A stretch of 12,104 nucleotides of DNA from Desulfotomaculum sp. Lineage in GTDB: Bacteria; Bacillota; Desulfotomaculia; Desulfotomaculales; Nap2-2B. Below the pieces are notes generated by a model. It saw nothing but the letters and a program-made list of their open reading frames with translations, searched no databases and was not told the origin of the DNA. Made by a program: the position numbers and the translations under genes. Each line of letters starts with the position of its first letter. Position 1 is the stretch's first letter. The stretch covers positions 1 through 12,104 of the forward strand of contig DMIY01000073.1 of NCBI GenBank assembly GCA_003457075.1, given 5' to 3'. Positions 5,793 through 12,104 of this stretch are shown here, in pieces.

Positions 5793-6545
5793 GTGAACAT
5801 AAAAGACAGAGTGGCAATTGTTACAGGTTCCGGCAGCGGCATAGGCAAGGGAATTATCACCCTGCTGGCCGAAAAGGGAGCAAAGGTTGTTGTGTTCGAC
5901 TCCAATGGCGACGCTGCCAGTCAAGCAGCCCAAGAAATCCGCCAAAGCGGCAGGGAAGCCATGGCAATTCAGGGAGATGTTACGAAGTCTGCTGATGTTG
6001 AAAACCTTGCTCAAAAAACAATAGAGAAATATGGTTGCATTGATATTTTAGTAAACAACGCGGGGGTGCTTCGTGACAACCTGATTTTAAATATGCCCGA
6101 AGAAGACTTTGATTTTGTAATCAACGTTAACCTTAAAGGCTATTGGCTGGTTTCCAAGGCAGTTTTAAAGTACATGAAAGAGCAACAGTTCGGTCGGATT
6201 GTAAATATATCGTCACGTGCCTGGCTGGGCAATGCGGGACAGAGCAACTACTCAGCCTCCAAAGGCGGGGTGGTCAGCCTTACCCGTGTTCTGGCTCTTG
6301 AATTTGCCAGGTTTAGCATTACTGTTAACTGTATTGCGCCGGGGTTCATTGATACTCCCCTTACTCTCGGTTTAGAACCAAAAATCCGGGAAATAGCGTT
6401 TAAAAGCCAACTCACACCTATAATTGGCCAGCCTGAGGATATTGCTTACGCTACGCTCTTTTTAGTGACCGAAGAAGCACGTTGGATAACTGGCCAGGTA
6501 ATTCATGTGGATGGTGGGAGAAGCCTGGGAGCAAGAAACATTTAA
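5793..6545 (+). CDS. SDR family NAD-dependent dehydrogenase, FabG/hydroxyacyl-CoA type (SDR2)
   Basis: A classical 250-residue short-chain dehydrogenase beginning with GTG (MNIKDRVAIV). Seen: TGSGSGIG (11-18), NNAG (88-91), and the full tetrad Asn113, Ser140, Tyr153, Lys157 (YSASK). The C-terminal segment GQVIHVDGG is standard. Asp36 at the end of the second beta strand (VVVFDSN) favours NAD(H) over NADP(H), unlike SDR1. It is annotated in many genomes as 3-oxoacyl-ACP reductase, but in this catabolic setting an NAD-dependent 3-hydroxyacyl-CoA (or other secondary alcohol) dehydrogenase is more likely (inference). It stands alone between two spacers: 209 bp after the CaiB gene and 254 bp before the CoA-transferase gene. 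Bbs operons also carry two SDRs (BbsC and BbsD), but those are adjacent partners; here the two are apart. Confidence 0.88.
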   Translation: MNIKDRVAIVTGSGSGIGKGIITLLAEKGAKVVVFDSNGDAASQAAQEIRQSGREAMAIQGDVTKSADVENLAQKTIEKYGCIDILVNNAGVLRDNLILNMPEEDFDFVINVNLKGYWLVSKAVLKYMKEQQFGRIVNISSRAWLGNAGQSNYSASKGGVVSLTRVLALEFARFSITVNCIAPGFIDTPLTLGLEPKIREIAFKSQLTPIIGQPEDIAYATLFLVTEEARWITGQVIHVDGGRSLGARNI

Positions 6546-6633
6546 AGAAGGCAGGAGCGGCTACCGTGGGCGAGGTTAAACCTTGATTTCGAGATAGGAA
6601 AGAATCAATTTTTATTCTGAATCCTGTCTAGTG

Positions 6634-6758
6634 ACTATTGAATACCCGGATAGTTATTGGCATATTTAAATTTAAATAAGTATTCAGTGAAGTGGCTAAA
6701 CGCAGGCATGGCATTGTTATTAACGAGCGACACCGAAAAAGCCTGATAACTGAATAGT
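6634..6758. repeat. Three degenerate copies of a 10-bp motif in the spacer before the CoA-transferase gene
   Basis: ACTATTGAAT (6634-6643), AGTATTCAGT (6679-6688) and, inverted, ACTGAATAGT (6749-6758, reverse complement ACTATTCAGT) share one motif. A perfect 14-bp palindrome ATTTAAATTTAAAT (6664-6677) adjoins the second copy. This could be an operator cluster for the downstream unit. No strong promoter is visible: TTGAAT (6639-6644) and CATATT (6662 region) are a weak pair at best. No gene is seen in 6546-6799. Confidence 0.3.
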
Positions 6759-6799
6759 TTGAAGGGTTCTATTTTGCCTGAAAGGAGATCTACCAGTTA

Positions 6800-8086
6800 A
6801 TGAACCATTTTATCGAAGAATACAAAAGCAAACTTATAGACATTGACCAACTTCCTTCATTATTAAAACCAGGAATGAAGGTTTTCTTAGAGCAAGCAGC
6901 AGGCGAGCCATCCGCACTGATCAATGCATTAATGAAACACGCCGGTAAGATTGAAGGAATCCAGTTGATAATTGTTCCAATAGCCAATTTTAATAAAACT
7001 CCTTTTGCTGCTTCAGAGTATGCAGGACATTGGCAGGTTTACACTTTTGCCGGCACTCCTTCTTTACGCCGCCCTATTACCGAAAGGACAACGCACTATA
7101 TACCAGCCCACCTTTCAGAGGTTCCTCCGGCTATTTCTGAAATAATCCGGCCAGATATAGCACTGATTCAGGTTAGTCCTCCGGATACTTCCGGCTTTTG
7201 TAACCTGGGTGTAGCTGTGGATTATACCCGGGCTGCCATTGAAACTGCTTCAACAATAATTGCCCAGGTAAATAACCGCATACCTGTAACCAGCGGAGAT
7301 ACAGGCGTTCATCTCTCAGAAATTACCCATCTCGTTGAGGCCGATGCCGAACTTATTCAATTTCCATCGACAACACCAGGCGCAGTTGACCGGCAAATAG
7401 GCGAATTAGTAGCTACACTGGTACCTGACGGAGCAACCGTACAGTTTGGCATCGGCAGCTTACCGGATGCAATTTTAGGCGCTTTAATGAAAAAACACGA
7501 TCTCGGCATTCATTCCGGCCTGATCACTGATCCCGTGGTCGATTTGATCGAAGCAGGCGTAGTGACCGGTAAGCGAAAAAAGATCAACCCCCGCAAGGTG
7601 GTAGCCACGATGCTTATAGGCACAGAGCGTCTTTATAGATTTTGCGATCGCAACCCTACGGTAGAACTATATCAAGCAATCTATACCCATAACAGGGGCA
7701 TAATCAGCCAGCTTGATAATTTTATCTCTATTAATTCGGCTATAGAAATTGATCTGACAGGACAAATCAATTGCGAATCAATCAACGGCGAGCAAGTTGC
7801 CGCCGTAGGAGGCCAGGTAGATTTTATCCGGATCGCCAGGTTATCCCGGGGAGGTAAGGCAATCATTGCAATGCCGTCTACAATCAAGGGAAAATCTAAA
7901 ATCATACCCCAGTTAAATTCAGGCGCTCCTGTATCAACAGCAAGGACAGACGTTGACTGCATCGTCACTGAGTTTGGCGTGGCCTGTCTCAGGTACCGTT
8001 CTTTAAGAGAACGGGCACGTTCTCTGGCTGAAATCGCACATCCCGACTTTCGAAAGGAATTGACCGCCTGGGCCCAAAAAATTTAG
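6800..8086 (+). CDS. Acetyl-CoA hydrolase/4-hydroxybutyrate CoA-transferase family protein (Glu-less variant)
   Basis: A 428-residue protein matching the acetyl-CoA hydrolase/transferase family (Cat1/AbfT/Cat2 type) over its whole length. Landmarks are VSPPDTSGFCNLGVAVDY (N-terminal half), FGIGSLPDAIL, YTHNRG, INSAIEIDLTGQINCE, and the C-terminal TEFGVACLRYRSLRERARSLAEIAHPDF (split here only by my reading). In AbfT-type enzymes the acyl-anhydride-forming Glu sits in an HTE-xxx-DG motif near residue 238. Here the segment reads HSGLITDPV, with Gly240 in the Glu position and Pro in place of the DG glycine. Classical transfer through a glutamyl-CoA intermediate therefore looks impossible unless another residue serves. 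AAGGAG lies about 12 nt before the ATG. The acyl-CoA synthetase follows 42 bp later, so both probably act on the same acyl-CoA pool. The activity could be hydrolase, unusual transferase or non-catalytic binding. Confidence 0.85.
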   Translation: MNHFIEEYKSKLIDIDQLPSLLKPGMKVFLEQAAGEPSALINALMKHAGKIEGIQLIIVPIANFNKTPFAASEYAGHWQVYTFAGTPSLRRPITERTTHYIPAHLSEVPPAISEIIRPDIALIQVSPPDTSGFCNLGVAVDYTRAAIETASTIIAQVNNRIPVTSGDTGVHLSEITHLVEADAELIQFPSTTPGAVDRQIGELVATLVPDGATVQFGIGSLPDAILGALMKKHDLGIHSGLITDPVVDLIEAGVVTGKRKKINPRKVVATMLIGTERLYRFCDRNPTVELYQAIYTHNRGIISQLDNFISINSAIEIDLTGQINCESINGEQVAAVGGQVDFIRIARLSRGGKAIIAMPSTIKGKSKIIPQLNSGAPVSTARTDVDCIVTEFGVACLRYRSLRERARSLAEIAHPDFRKELTAWAQKI

Positions 8087-8115
8087 GTCGAATTTTGTCT
8101 TATGTTTAGCTTTTT

Positions 8116-8123
8116 GGAGGTGA
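8116..8123 (+). promoter_or_regulatory. Ribosome binding site deciding the acyl-CoA synthetase start
   Basis: GGAGGTGA ends 5 nt before a TTG at 8129. The in-frame ATG at 8102 has no such site, and the TTG start gives the family-typical opening MLDFFFEPQGV. Confidence 0.8.
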
Positions 8124-8128
8124 AAACG

Positions 8129-10207
8129 TTGCTTGACTTTTTTTTTGAACCCCAAGGAGTTGTTTTTGTTGGAATTTCTACCAGGCCCGGGCGTGAAGAA
8201 TTTAACTTCTTGCAAAATATAAAAGCCGAAGGATACCAGGGAAAGGCATACGGGGTTAACCCGCAAGGAGGTATGCTCGGAGGGGAAAGGTTGTACCGTA
8301 GCGTCCGGGAACTTCCCGAACCGGTAGAATTAGCCGTCATTATGATACCCCGGGAAGCCGTTATAGATACGTTTAAGGAATGTATTGCAGCCGGAGTAAA
8401 GGGAGTAATTATAATTACCCAGGGATTTGCTGATGCCGATGCCGTGGGTAAAGCCATGCAGGAAGAAATTGTCCACCTGGCTAAAGAATCGGGAGCACGT
8501 GTGATAGGACCGAATTCGATGGGTCTCACCAATGCCTTTAACAGGTTCTCCACTCTTTTTAATTATTGGGATATTCCAGAACGGCCAGTATCCGTGGGGG
8601 TAGCTTCGCAAACCGGCTTTTTTACCTGTAGTATGCCGTTTACATCCGGCGGTGTAGGTTTGTCTATGGATCTGGGCAATACCGCAGATGTAAGTTTTGC
8701 TGAGGTAATCAGTTATTATGACCGTAATTCACGGATCAAAGTTATTACTCTGCATATTGAGGACATAAAGGAAGGCCGGGAGTTTATCAGGGTAGCCGGA
8801 GAAGCAAGCCGTCGAAAACCAATCCTGGCCATTAAAGGGGGAGTAAGCGAAACAGGAAAGAAGGCTGCTGCTTCCCATTGTGGGTCCTTAGCGGGAGAAG
8901 GAGAAGTCTACCAGGCTGCCTTCAAGCGGGCAGGAGTGATTCAAGTAAAAGATACTGAGGACCTTCACGATCTGTGCAAAGCTTTTTTATATTATCCTCC
9001 TTTGCAAAATAACCGGATAGCAATTGTCAGCCCCACAGGAGGAGCTGCTATTATGGCCACAGATGCGTGTGAAGCCCATGGATTAAAAGTTGCTTCTTTG
9101 GCGCCGGAAACACTGGATTACCTGCGCCGCTTCTCCCCCGAGTGGTTTGAGCCACCCAATCCTATAGATTTATGGATTGCCGGCATGGCCCAGGGTTATG
9201 AGAAGACACTTCAAGAAGCGCTTGAAGCTCTGATGGTTGACCATAATGTTGATGCCGTGATCGATATTACTCCCGCAATTGACGCTCCAACCAGGGATAA
9301 CTCTTATGGGAGAACATTTCTGGATGTCATAATCCCCATCGCCAGAAAGAAAATCAAGCCTCTGGTAGTCTGGCCTTTCGGAACTCACACCTTGGAATAT
9401 ATAAATATTTTAGACAAGAATGAAATCCTGGGTTTTACTGGAGGAGAACAAGCTGCCCGGGTTATAGCTGGTCTTTACCGGTACGGGATTATCCAAAACC
9501 GTCCCCAACCCGGATCTCCGCCTGCAGTTGTGAGCCGGGAAAGGGCACGGGCTATTTTAAAACAGCCTCACCACCAGGCAATAATTAATGTTCTGGAAGA
9601 ATATGGTGTGCCCGTGGTGGTTACTTATTTTGCTCCTGAACTTGACACTGCTTTGGGTATGGCGGGGGCTGTTGGTTATCCAGTGGCGCTTAAAATATTC
9701 AGCCCGGCGATTAGTCATAAGTCTGACGTGGGAGGAGTTAAATTAAATATCCAGAATCCGGAGGAACTGCGGGTTGCCTACAAAGATTTAATTGCTGCTG
9801 TAAAGAGTAAAATACCGGGAATTGCTGTGGAAGGAGTAATTATTCAGCCCTACCTGCCGGGAGGAGTGGAAGTTTTGCTGGGCGTCAAGCAGGACCCTCA
9901 ATTCGGGCCGGTAGTGGTTTATGGCAGCGGAGGAATTCTGGCCGAGATTGTGGCCGATGTTTCTTTTGAACTTGCTCCGGTAGACGATGCCACAGCATGG
10001 CAGATGATCACAAGGACCAGATCATACGCCCTGCTTAAAGGTGTGCGCGGGTCACCGGCAGTTGATATTGATTCTTTAATCCAGGCAATTGTCAGCATTG
10101 GTCAGTTAGCAGTAGATTTTCCCGAAATCAAAGAACTTGATCTCAACCCCTTAATGGTCTACCGGCAGGGAGTCATGGCGTTAGATGTGCGAATGGTAAT
10201 TAAATAA
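8129..10207 (+). CDS. Acyl-CoA synthetase (ADP-forming), fused alpha-beta type
   Basis: A 692-residue NDP-forming acyl-CoA synthetase. In order: a CoA-binding Rossmann domain (about 1-125), the succinyl-CoA-ligase-like domains (about 145-450) with SHCGSLAG holding the phosphorylated His250, and a C-terminal ATP-grasp domain (about 480-690). The last has ISHKSDVGGV with the second His530, VYGSGGILAEIVADVSFELAPVD and KELDLNPLMVY. The family converts acyl-CoA, ADP and phosphate into acid, CoA and ATP. In fermentative anaerobes and archaea it conserves energy at the end of a pathway, though it can also run toward activation. The SHTG of most members is SHCG here; the His is kept. It lies 42 bp after the CoA-transferase gene and 15 bp before the amidohydrolase, so one transcript is likely. 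The acyl group cannot be told from sequence alone. Confidence 0.92.
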   Translation: MLDFFFEPQGVVFVGISTRPGREEFNFLQNIKAEGYQGKAYGVNPQGGMLGGERLYRSVRELPEPVELAVIMIPREAVIDTFKECIAAGVKGVIIITQGFADADAVGKAMQEEIVHLAKESGARVIGPNSMGLTNAFNRFSTLFNYWDIPERPVSVGVASQTGFFTCSMPFTSGGVGLSMDLGNTADVSFAEVISYYDRNSRIKVITLHIEDIKEGREFIRVAGEASRRKPILAIKGGVSETGKKAAASHCGSLAGEGEVYQAAFKRAGVIQVKDTEDLHDLCKAFLYYPPLQNNRIAIVSPTGGAAIMATDACEAHGLKVASLAPETLDYLRRFSPEWFEPPNPIDLWIAGMAQGYEKTLQEALEALMVDHNVDAVIDITPAIDAPTRDNSYGRTFLDVIIPIARKKIKPLVVWPFGTHTLEYINILDKNEILGFTGGEQAARVIAGLYRYGIIQNRPQPGSPPAVVSRERARAILKQPHHQAIINVLEEYGVPVVVTYFAPELDTALGMAGAVGYPVALKIFSPAISHKSDVGGVKLNIQNPEELRVAYKDLIAAVKSKIPGIAVEGVIIQPYLPGGVEVLLGVKQDPQFGPVVVYGSGGILAEIVADVSFELAPVDDATAWQMITRTRSYALLKGVRGSPAVDIDSLIQAIVSIGQLAVDFPEIKELDLNPLMVYRQGVMALDVRMVIK

Positions 10208-10210
10208 AAC

Positions 10211-10218
10211 GGAGTGAT
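10211..10218 (+). promoter_or_regulatory. Ribosome binding site deciding the amidohydrolase start
   Basis: GGAGTGAT; its GGAG core ends 8 nt before the TTG at 10223. The in-frame GTG (10214) and ATG (10217) overlap the site or lie too close, so the TTG is preferred, with some doubt. Confidence 0.6.
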
Positions 10219-10222
10219 GGTC

Positions 10223-11968
10223 TTGACGGCAACGGTAAAGGAAATCCAGAAATTGTTAAGTATCGCCAGAGGCAAACAGGAGGCAGACCTTTACCTGGAT
10301 GGAGGGAATTTAATAAATGTCCTCAGTGGAGAAATTTACCCGGCCAACGTTGCCGTCTGGCAGGGCAGAATTGCTTACGTGGGCAAAAGCAGGGGAATGG
10401 TGGGAGCGCATACCACCGTCATCAACACCGGGGGATATTATCTGTGCCCCGCCTTGATCGAAGCTCATTATCACCCCTGGGTGATTTATAACCCCGTCAG
10501 CATAATGGAGGCGGCTCTCCCGCGAGGTATTACCACCATGGTCTGTGATAATCTTCCCTTTTTCATCCAGTTAGGAGCCGAAGGCTTAATAAAGCTAATG
10601 CAGGCCTTAGAAAATTTTCCACTCAGGCTTTTCTGGATGGCAAGGCTTTTGCCCCAGTCACCCGATCCTGACGAAGAAGAAATTTTCTCGATCGCTTATT
10701 TAAAACAGCTCTTCGGTGATCCCCATGTATTGAAAATGGCAGAGGTTACCCGCTGGCCACGCCTTGTGGAAGGGAATAGTTCCCTGTTGGAAAAGATCCA
10801 TCTGGCAAAAGAAACAGGACTGGGTTTTGACGGTCATACTGCCGGATGCTCTTATGACCTTTTAAACGCAGCCGTTGTATGCGGTATAGAGTCATGCCAC
10901 GAAGCAATTACCGCTGAAGAAGTGGCCCAACGGGTACGTCTGGGCCTGTGGACCATGCTCCGCTACAGTTCCCTGCGGCCAGACCTGCCGGAATTAATCC
11001 GGGCCATTACAGAAATGAACCTTTCTACAGGCAGGATGATTCTCACTACCGACTGTCCCGGCCCCTCTTTTGTCGCTAGAGAAGGGCTTTTAGACGGGAT
11101 GCTGCGCATTGCAGTGGCAAATGAATTGAACCCCGTCACAGCACTTCAGATGGCTACCATTAATCCTGCCACTTATTTAAGAATGGACAACGAACTGGGT
11201 TCCATTGCCCCCGGACGGTGGGCCGATATTTTGCTCTTGCCCGACCTGGAGAATTTCATGCCTCACATGGTAATCTCCCGGGGCAGGGTAGTGGCTGTTG
11301 ACAATAAACTGGCCGTACCACTGACTGCTCCGGACTGGAAAGAACTGGGGCTTCATACCCACCTGCCCCCTGCGGATCTCGTCAGCAATCCCCATATTTA
11401 CGGCGTCTCCTCAGACAAAACCGAGGGTTTCCCCGTCATTAAAGTAATCTCGGCAGCTATTACCAGACGGGAAGACAGGCGCTTTAAACAACAAGATGGA
11501 TTTCTGGAGCGGGAAGAAGATATTCTTTATTGCACACTGATCGATCGCCACGGAAAGTGGGTAACAAACGGTTTTGTTCGTGGCATAGGACAAATTGAGG
11601 CTCTGGCGACTACCTTTACCACTTCTCTGGATTTTCTGGTGCTCGGGCAGGATCGCCCGGCCATGGCCCGGGCTGCCGCGATGGTAGTGGAAATGGGCGG
11701 CGGAATTGTGCTCATTGAAAAAGGCGAGGTGTTATTCCACTTTCCTTTGGAGTTGGAGGGAGTGATGAGCGCCAGGCCTTTTGCAGAAGTGGCTGGAAAA
11801 ATAGAGAAACTGGAGCAGGAAATAAGAAAACTCGGATATTCTTATACTGATATTCTGTTTACGCTTGTGTTTTTAGTAGCCGACTTTCTCCCTGGCTTGC
11901 GCATTACCGCCTCGGGAATTATCGACGTAAAAAGCCGGCAGGTACTCATCCCCAGCCGGCAGGTGTAA
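10223..11968 (+). CDS. Adenine deaminase-like amidohydrolase, divergent
   Basis: A 581-residue protein with the full two-part layout of adenine deaminases: an amidohydrolase barrel, then an adenine-deaminase C-terminal domain from about residue 400. Metal-ligand candidates are kept: HxH (His82, His84 in EAHYHP), Glu174, His205 (GHTAG), His226 (CHEAIT) and Asp277 (TTDC). NELGSIAPGRWADILLL (around 325) is also typical. Two Ade hallmarks are altered: the double Asp of TDD is Asp277-Cys278, and the C-terminal HDSHN motif is replaced by TTSLD (466-470). Adenine may thus not be the substrate; a related cyclic amidine, lactam or other amide is possible. It follows the ADP-forming synthetase by 15 bp at the end of the catabolic run and has no purine gene beside it in the window, which also argues for a pathway-specific role (inference). 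Confidence 0.75.
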   Translation: MTATVKEIQKLLSIARGKQEADLYLDGGNLINVLSGEIYPANVAVWQGRIAYVGKSRGMVGAHTTVINTGGYYLCPALIEAHYHPWVIYNPVSIMEAALPRGITTMVCDNLPFFIQLGAEGLIKLMQALENFPLRLFWMARLLPQSPDPDEEEIFSIAYLKQLFGDPHVLKMAEVTRWPRLVEGNSSLLEKIHLAKETGLGFDGHTAGCSYDLLNAAVVCGIESCHEAITAEEVAQRVRLGLWTMLRYSSLRPDLPELIRAITEMNLSTGRMILTTDCPGPSFVAREGLLDGMLRIAVANELNPVTALQMATINPATYLRMDNELGSIAPGRWADILLLPDLENFMPHMVISRGRVVAVDNKLAVPLTAPDWKELGLHTHLPPADLVSNPHIYGVSSDKTEGFPVIKVISAAITRREDRRFKQQDGFLEREEDILYCTLIDRHGKWVTNGFVRGIGQIEALATTFTTSLDFLVLGQDRPAMARAAAMVVEMGGGIVLIEKGEVLFHFPLELEGVMSARPFAEVAGKIEKLEQEIRKLGYSYTDILFTLVFLVADFLPGLRITASGIIDVKSRQVLIPSRQV

Positions 11969-11976
11969 AACAACTG

Positions 11977-12016
11977 GAAAATAGATTTAACCACAGAGAA
12001 CACCAAGAACACTTAA
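11977..12016 (+). repeat. Dispersed repeat copy 2 (TTTAACCRCAG...ACAC type)
   Basis: ATTTAACCACAGAGAACAC, continuing to AACACTTAAG, resembles copy 1 at 5593-5630 and sits just after the last gene. The remaining bases to the window end show no gene, and I see no clear terminator. Confidence 0.5.
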
Positions 12017-12104
12017 GCCTAAGATTAAATGTGCTGGTGAGTATCAAAGTAGTCAGAGTTCAGAACACCTAAAACAAGATTCATTGGTTCCCTCTCCCTT
12101 GAAG

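Noticed and set aside
6707..6745. Twelve-codon ATG frame before the CoA-transferase gene
   Set aside because: No ribosome binding site and no regulatory amino-acid run; probably chance.
608..8086. A true bbs (anaerobic toluene/benzylsuccinate) operon
   Set aside because: Only the general enzyme classes agree. There is no benzylsuccinate synthase, acyl-CoA dehydrogenase or enoyl-CoA hydratase here, the DUF35 domain is fused to an HMGCS-like domain, and the SDRs are not adjacent.
12085..12104. CCCTCTCCCTTGAAG at the window end as the left arm of an inverted repeat or terminator
   Set aside because: The would-be right arm lies beyond the window, so it cannot be supported.

Overview
The window reads as an anaerobic, low-to-moderate GC Gram-positive bacterium of the Clostridia, plausibly a Peptococcaceae/Desulfotomaculum-Pelotomaculum type. 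This is inferred from strong AGGAGG-like ribosome sites, frequent TTG and GTG starts, a consensus sigma-A promoter, an ADP-forming acyl-CoA synthetase, and a set of CoA-thioester catabolic genes. All genes are on the + strand. No rRNA, tRNA, CRISPR array, transposase or phage gene is visible.

Layout: (1) 1-267, 3' end of an ornithine cyclodeaminase/mu-crystallin family gene. (2) 268-607, a spacer with a near-perfect sigma-A promoter (TTGAAA, 17 bp, TATAAT). (3) 608-4182, a compact three-gene unit: an SDR dehydrogenase, an HMG-CoA-synthase-like protein fused to a DUF35 zinc-ribbon/OB-fold domain, and an SCP2-type thiolase. (4) 4183-4398, a spacer with an intrinsic terminator and the decayed 3' tail of an acetyl-CoA hydrolase/transferase gene. 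(5) 4399-5583, a CaiB/BaiF family CoA-transferase or racemase. (6) 5793-6545, a second SDR. (7) 6800-11968, a run of an acetyl-CoA hydrolase/CoA-transferase family protein, a fused ADP-forming acyl-CoA synthetase, and a divergent adenine-deaminase-like amidohydrolase. (8) 11969-12104, non-coding, with a dispersed repeat related to one at 5593-5630.

Inferred teamwork: acids are activated, or alpha-methyl acyl-CoAs epimerised, by the CaiB-type protein. Hydroxyacyl-CoAs are oxidised by the SDRs. The resulting 3-oxoacyl-CoA is cleaved by the thiolase working with the HMGCS-like/DUF35 protein. The acyl-CoA products are handled by the CoA-transferase family protein, or turned into acid plus ATP by the ADP-forming synthetase. 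The gene mix recalls the beta-oxidation part of the bbs benzylsuccinate operon (SDRs, class III CoA-transferase, thiolase with a DUF35 partner), and the archaeal thiolase/DUF35/HMG-CoA synthase complex. No acyl-CoA dehydrogenase, enoyl-CoA hydratase or fumarate-adding enzyme is in the window, so the substrate cannot be named.

The most notable signals are: an HMGCS-like domain in which all three catalytic residues (Glu/Cys/His) appear replaced while their spacing is exactly kept; a CoA-transferase family protein with Gly where the catalytic Glu should be; an adenine-deaminase relative with altered conserved motifs; and the fossil CoA-transferase tail in front of the CaiB gene.
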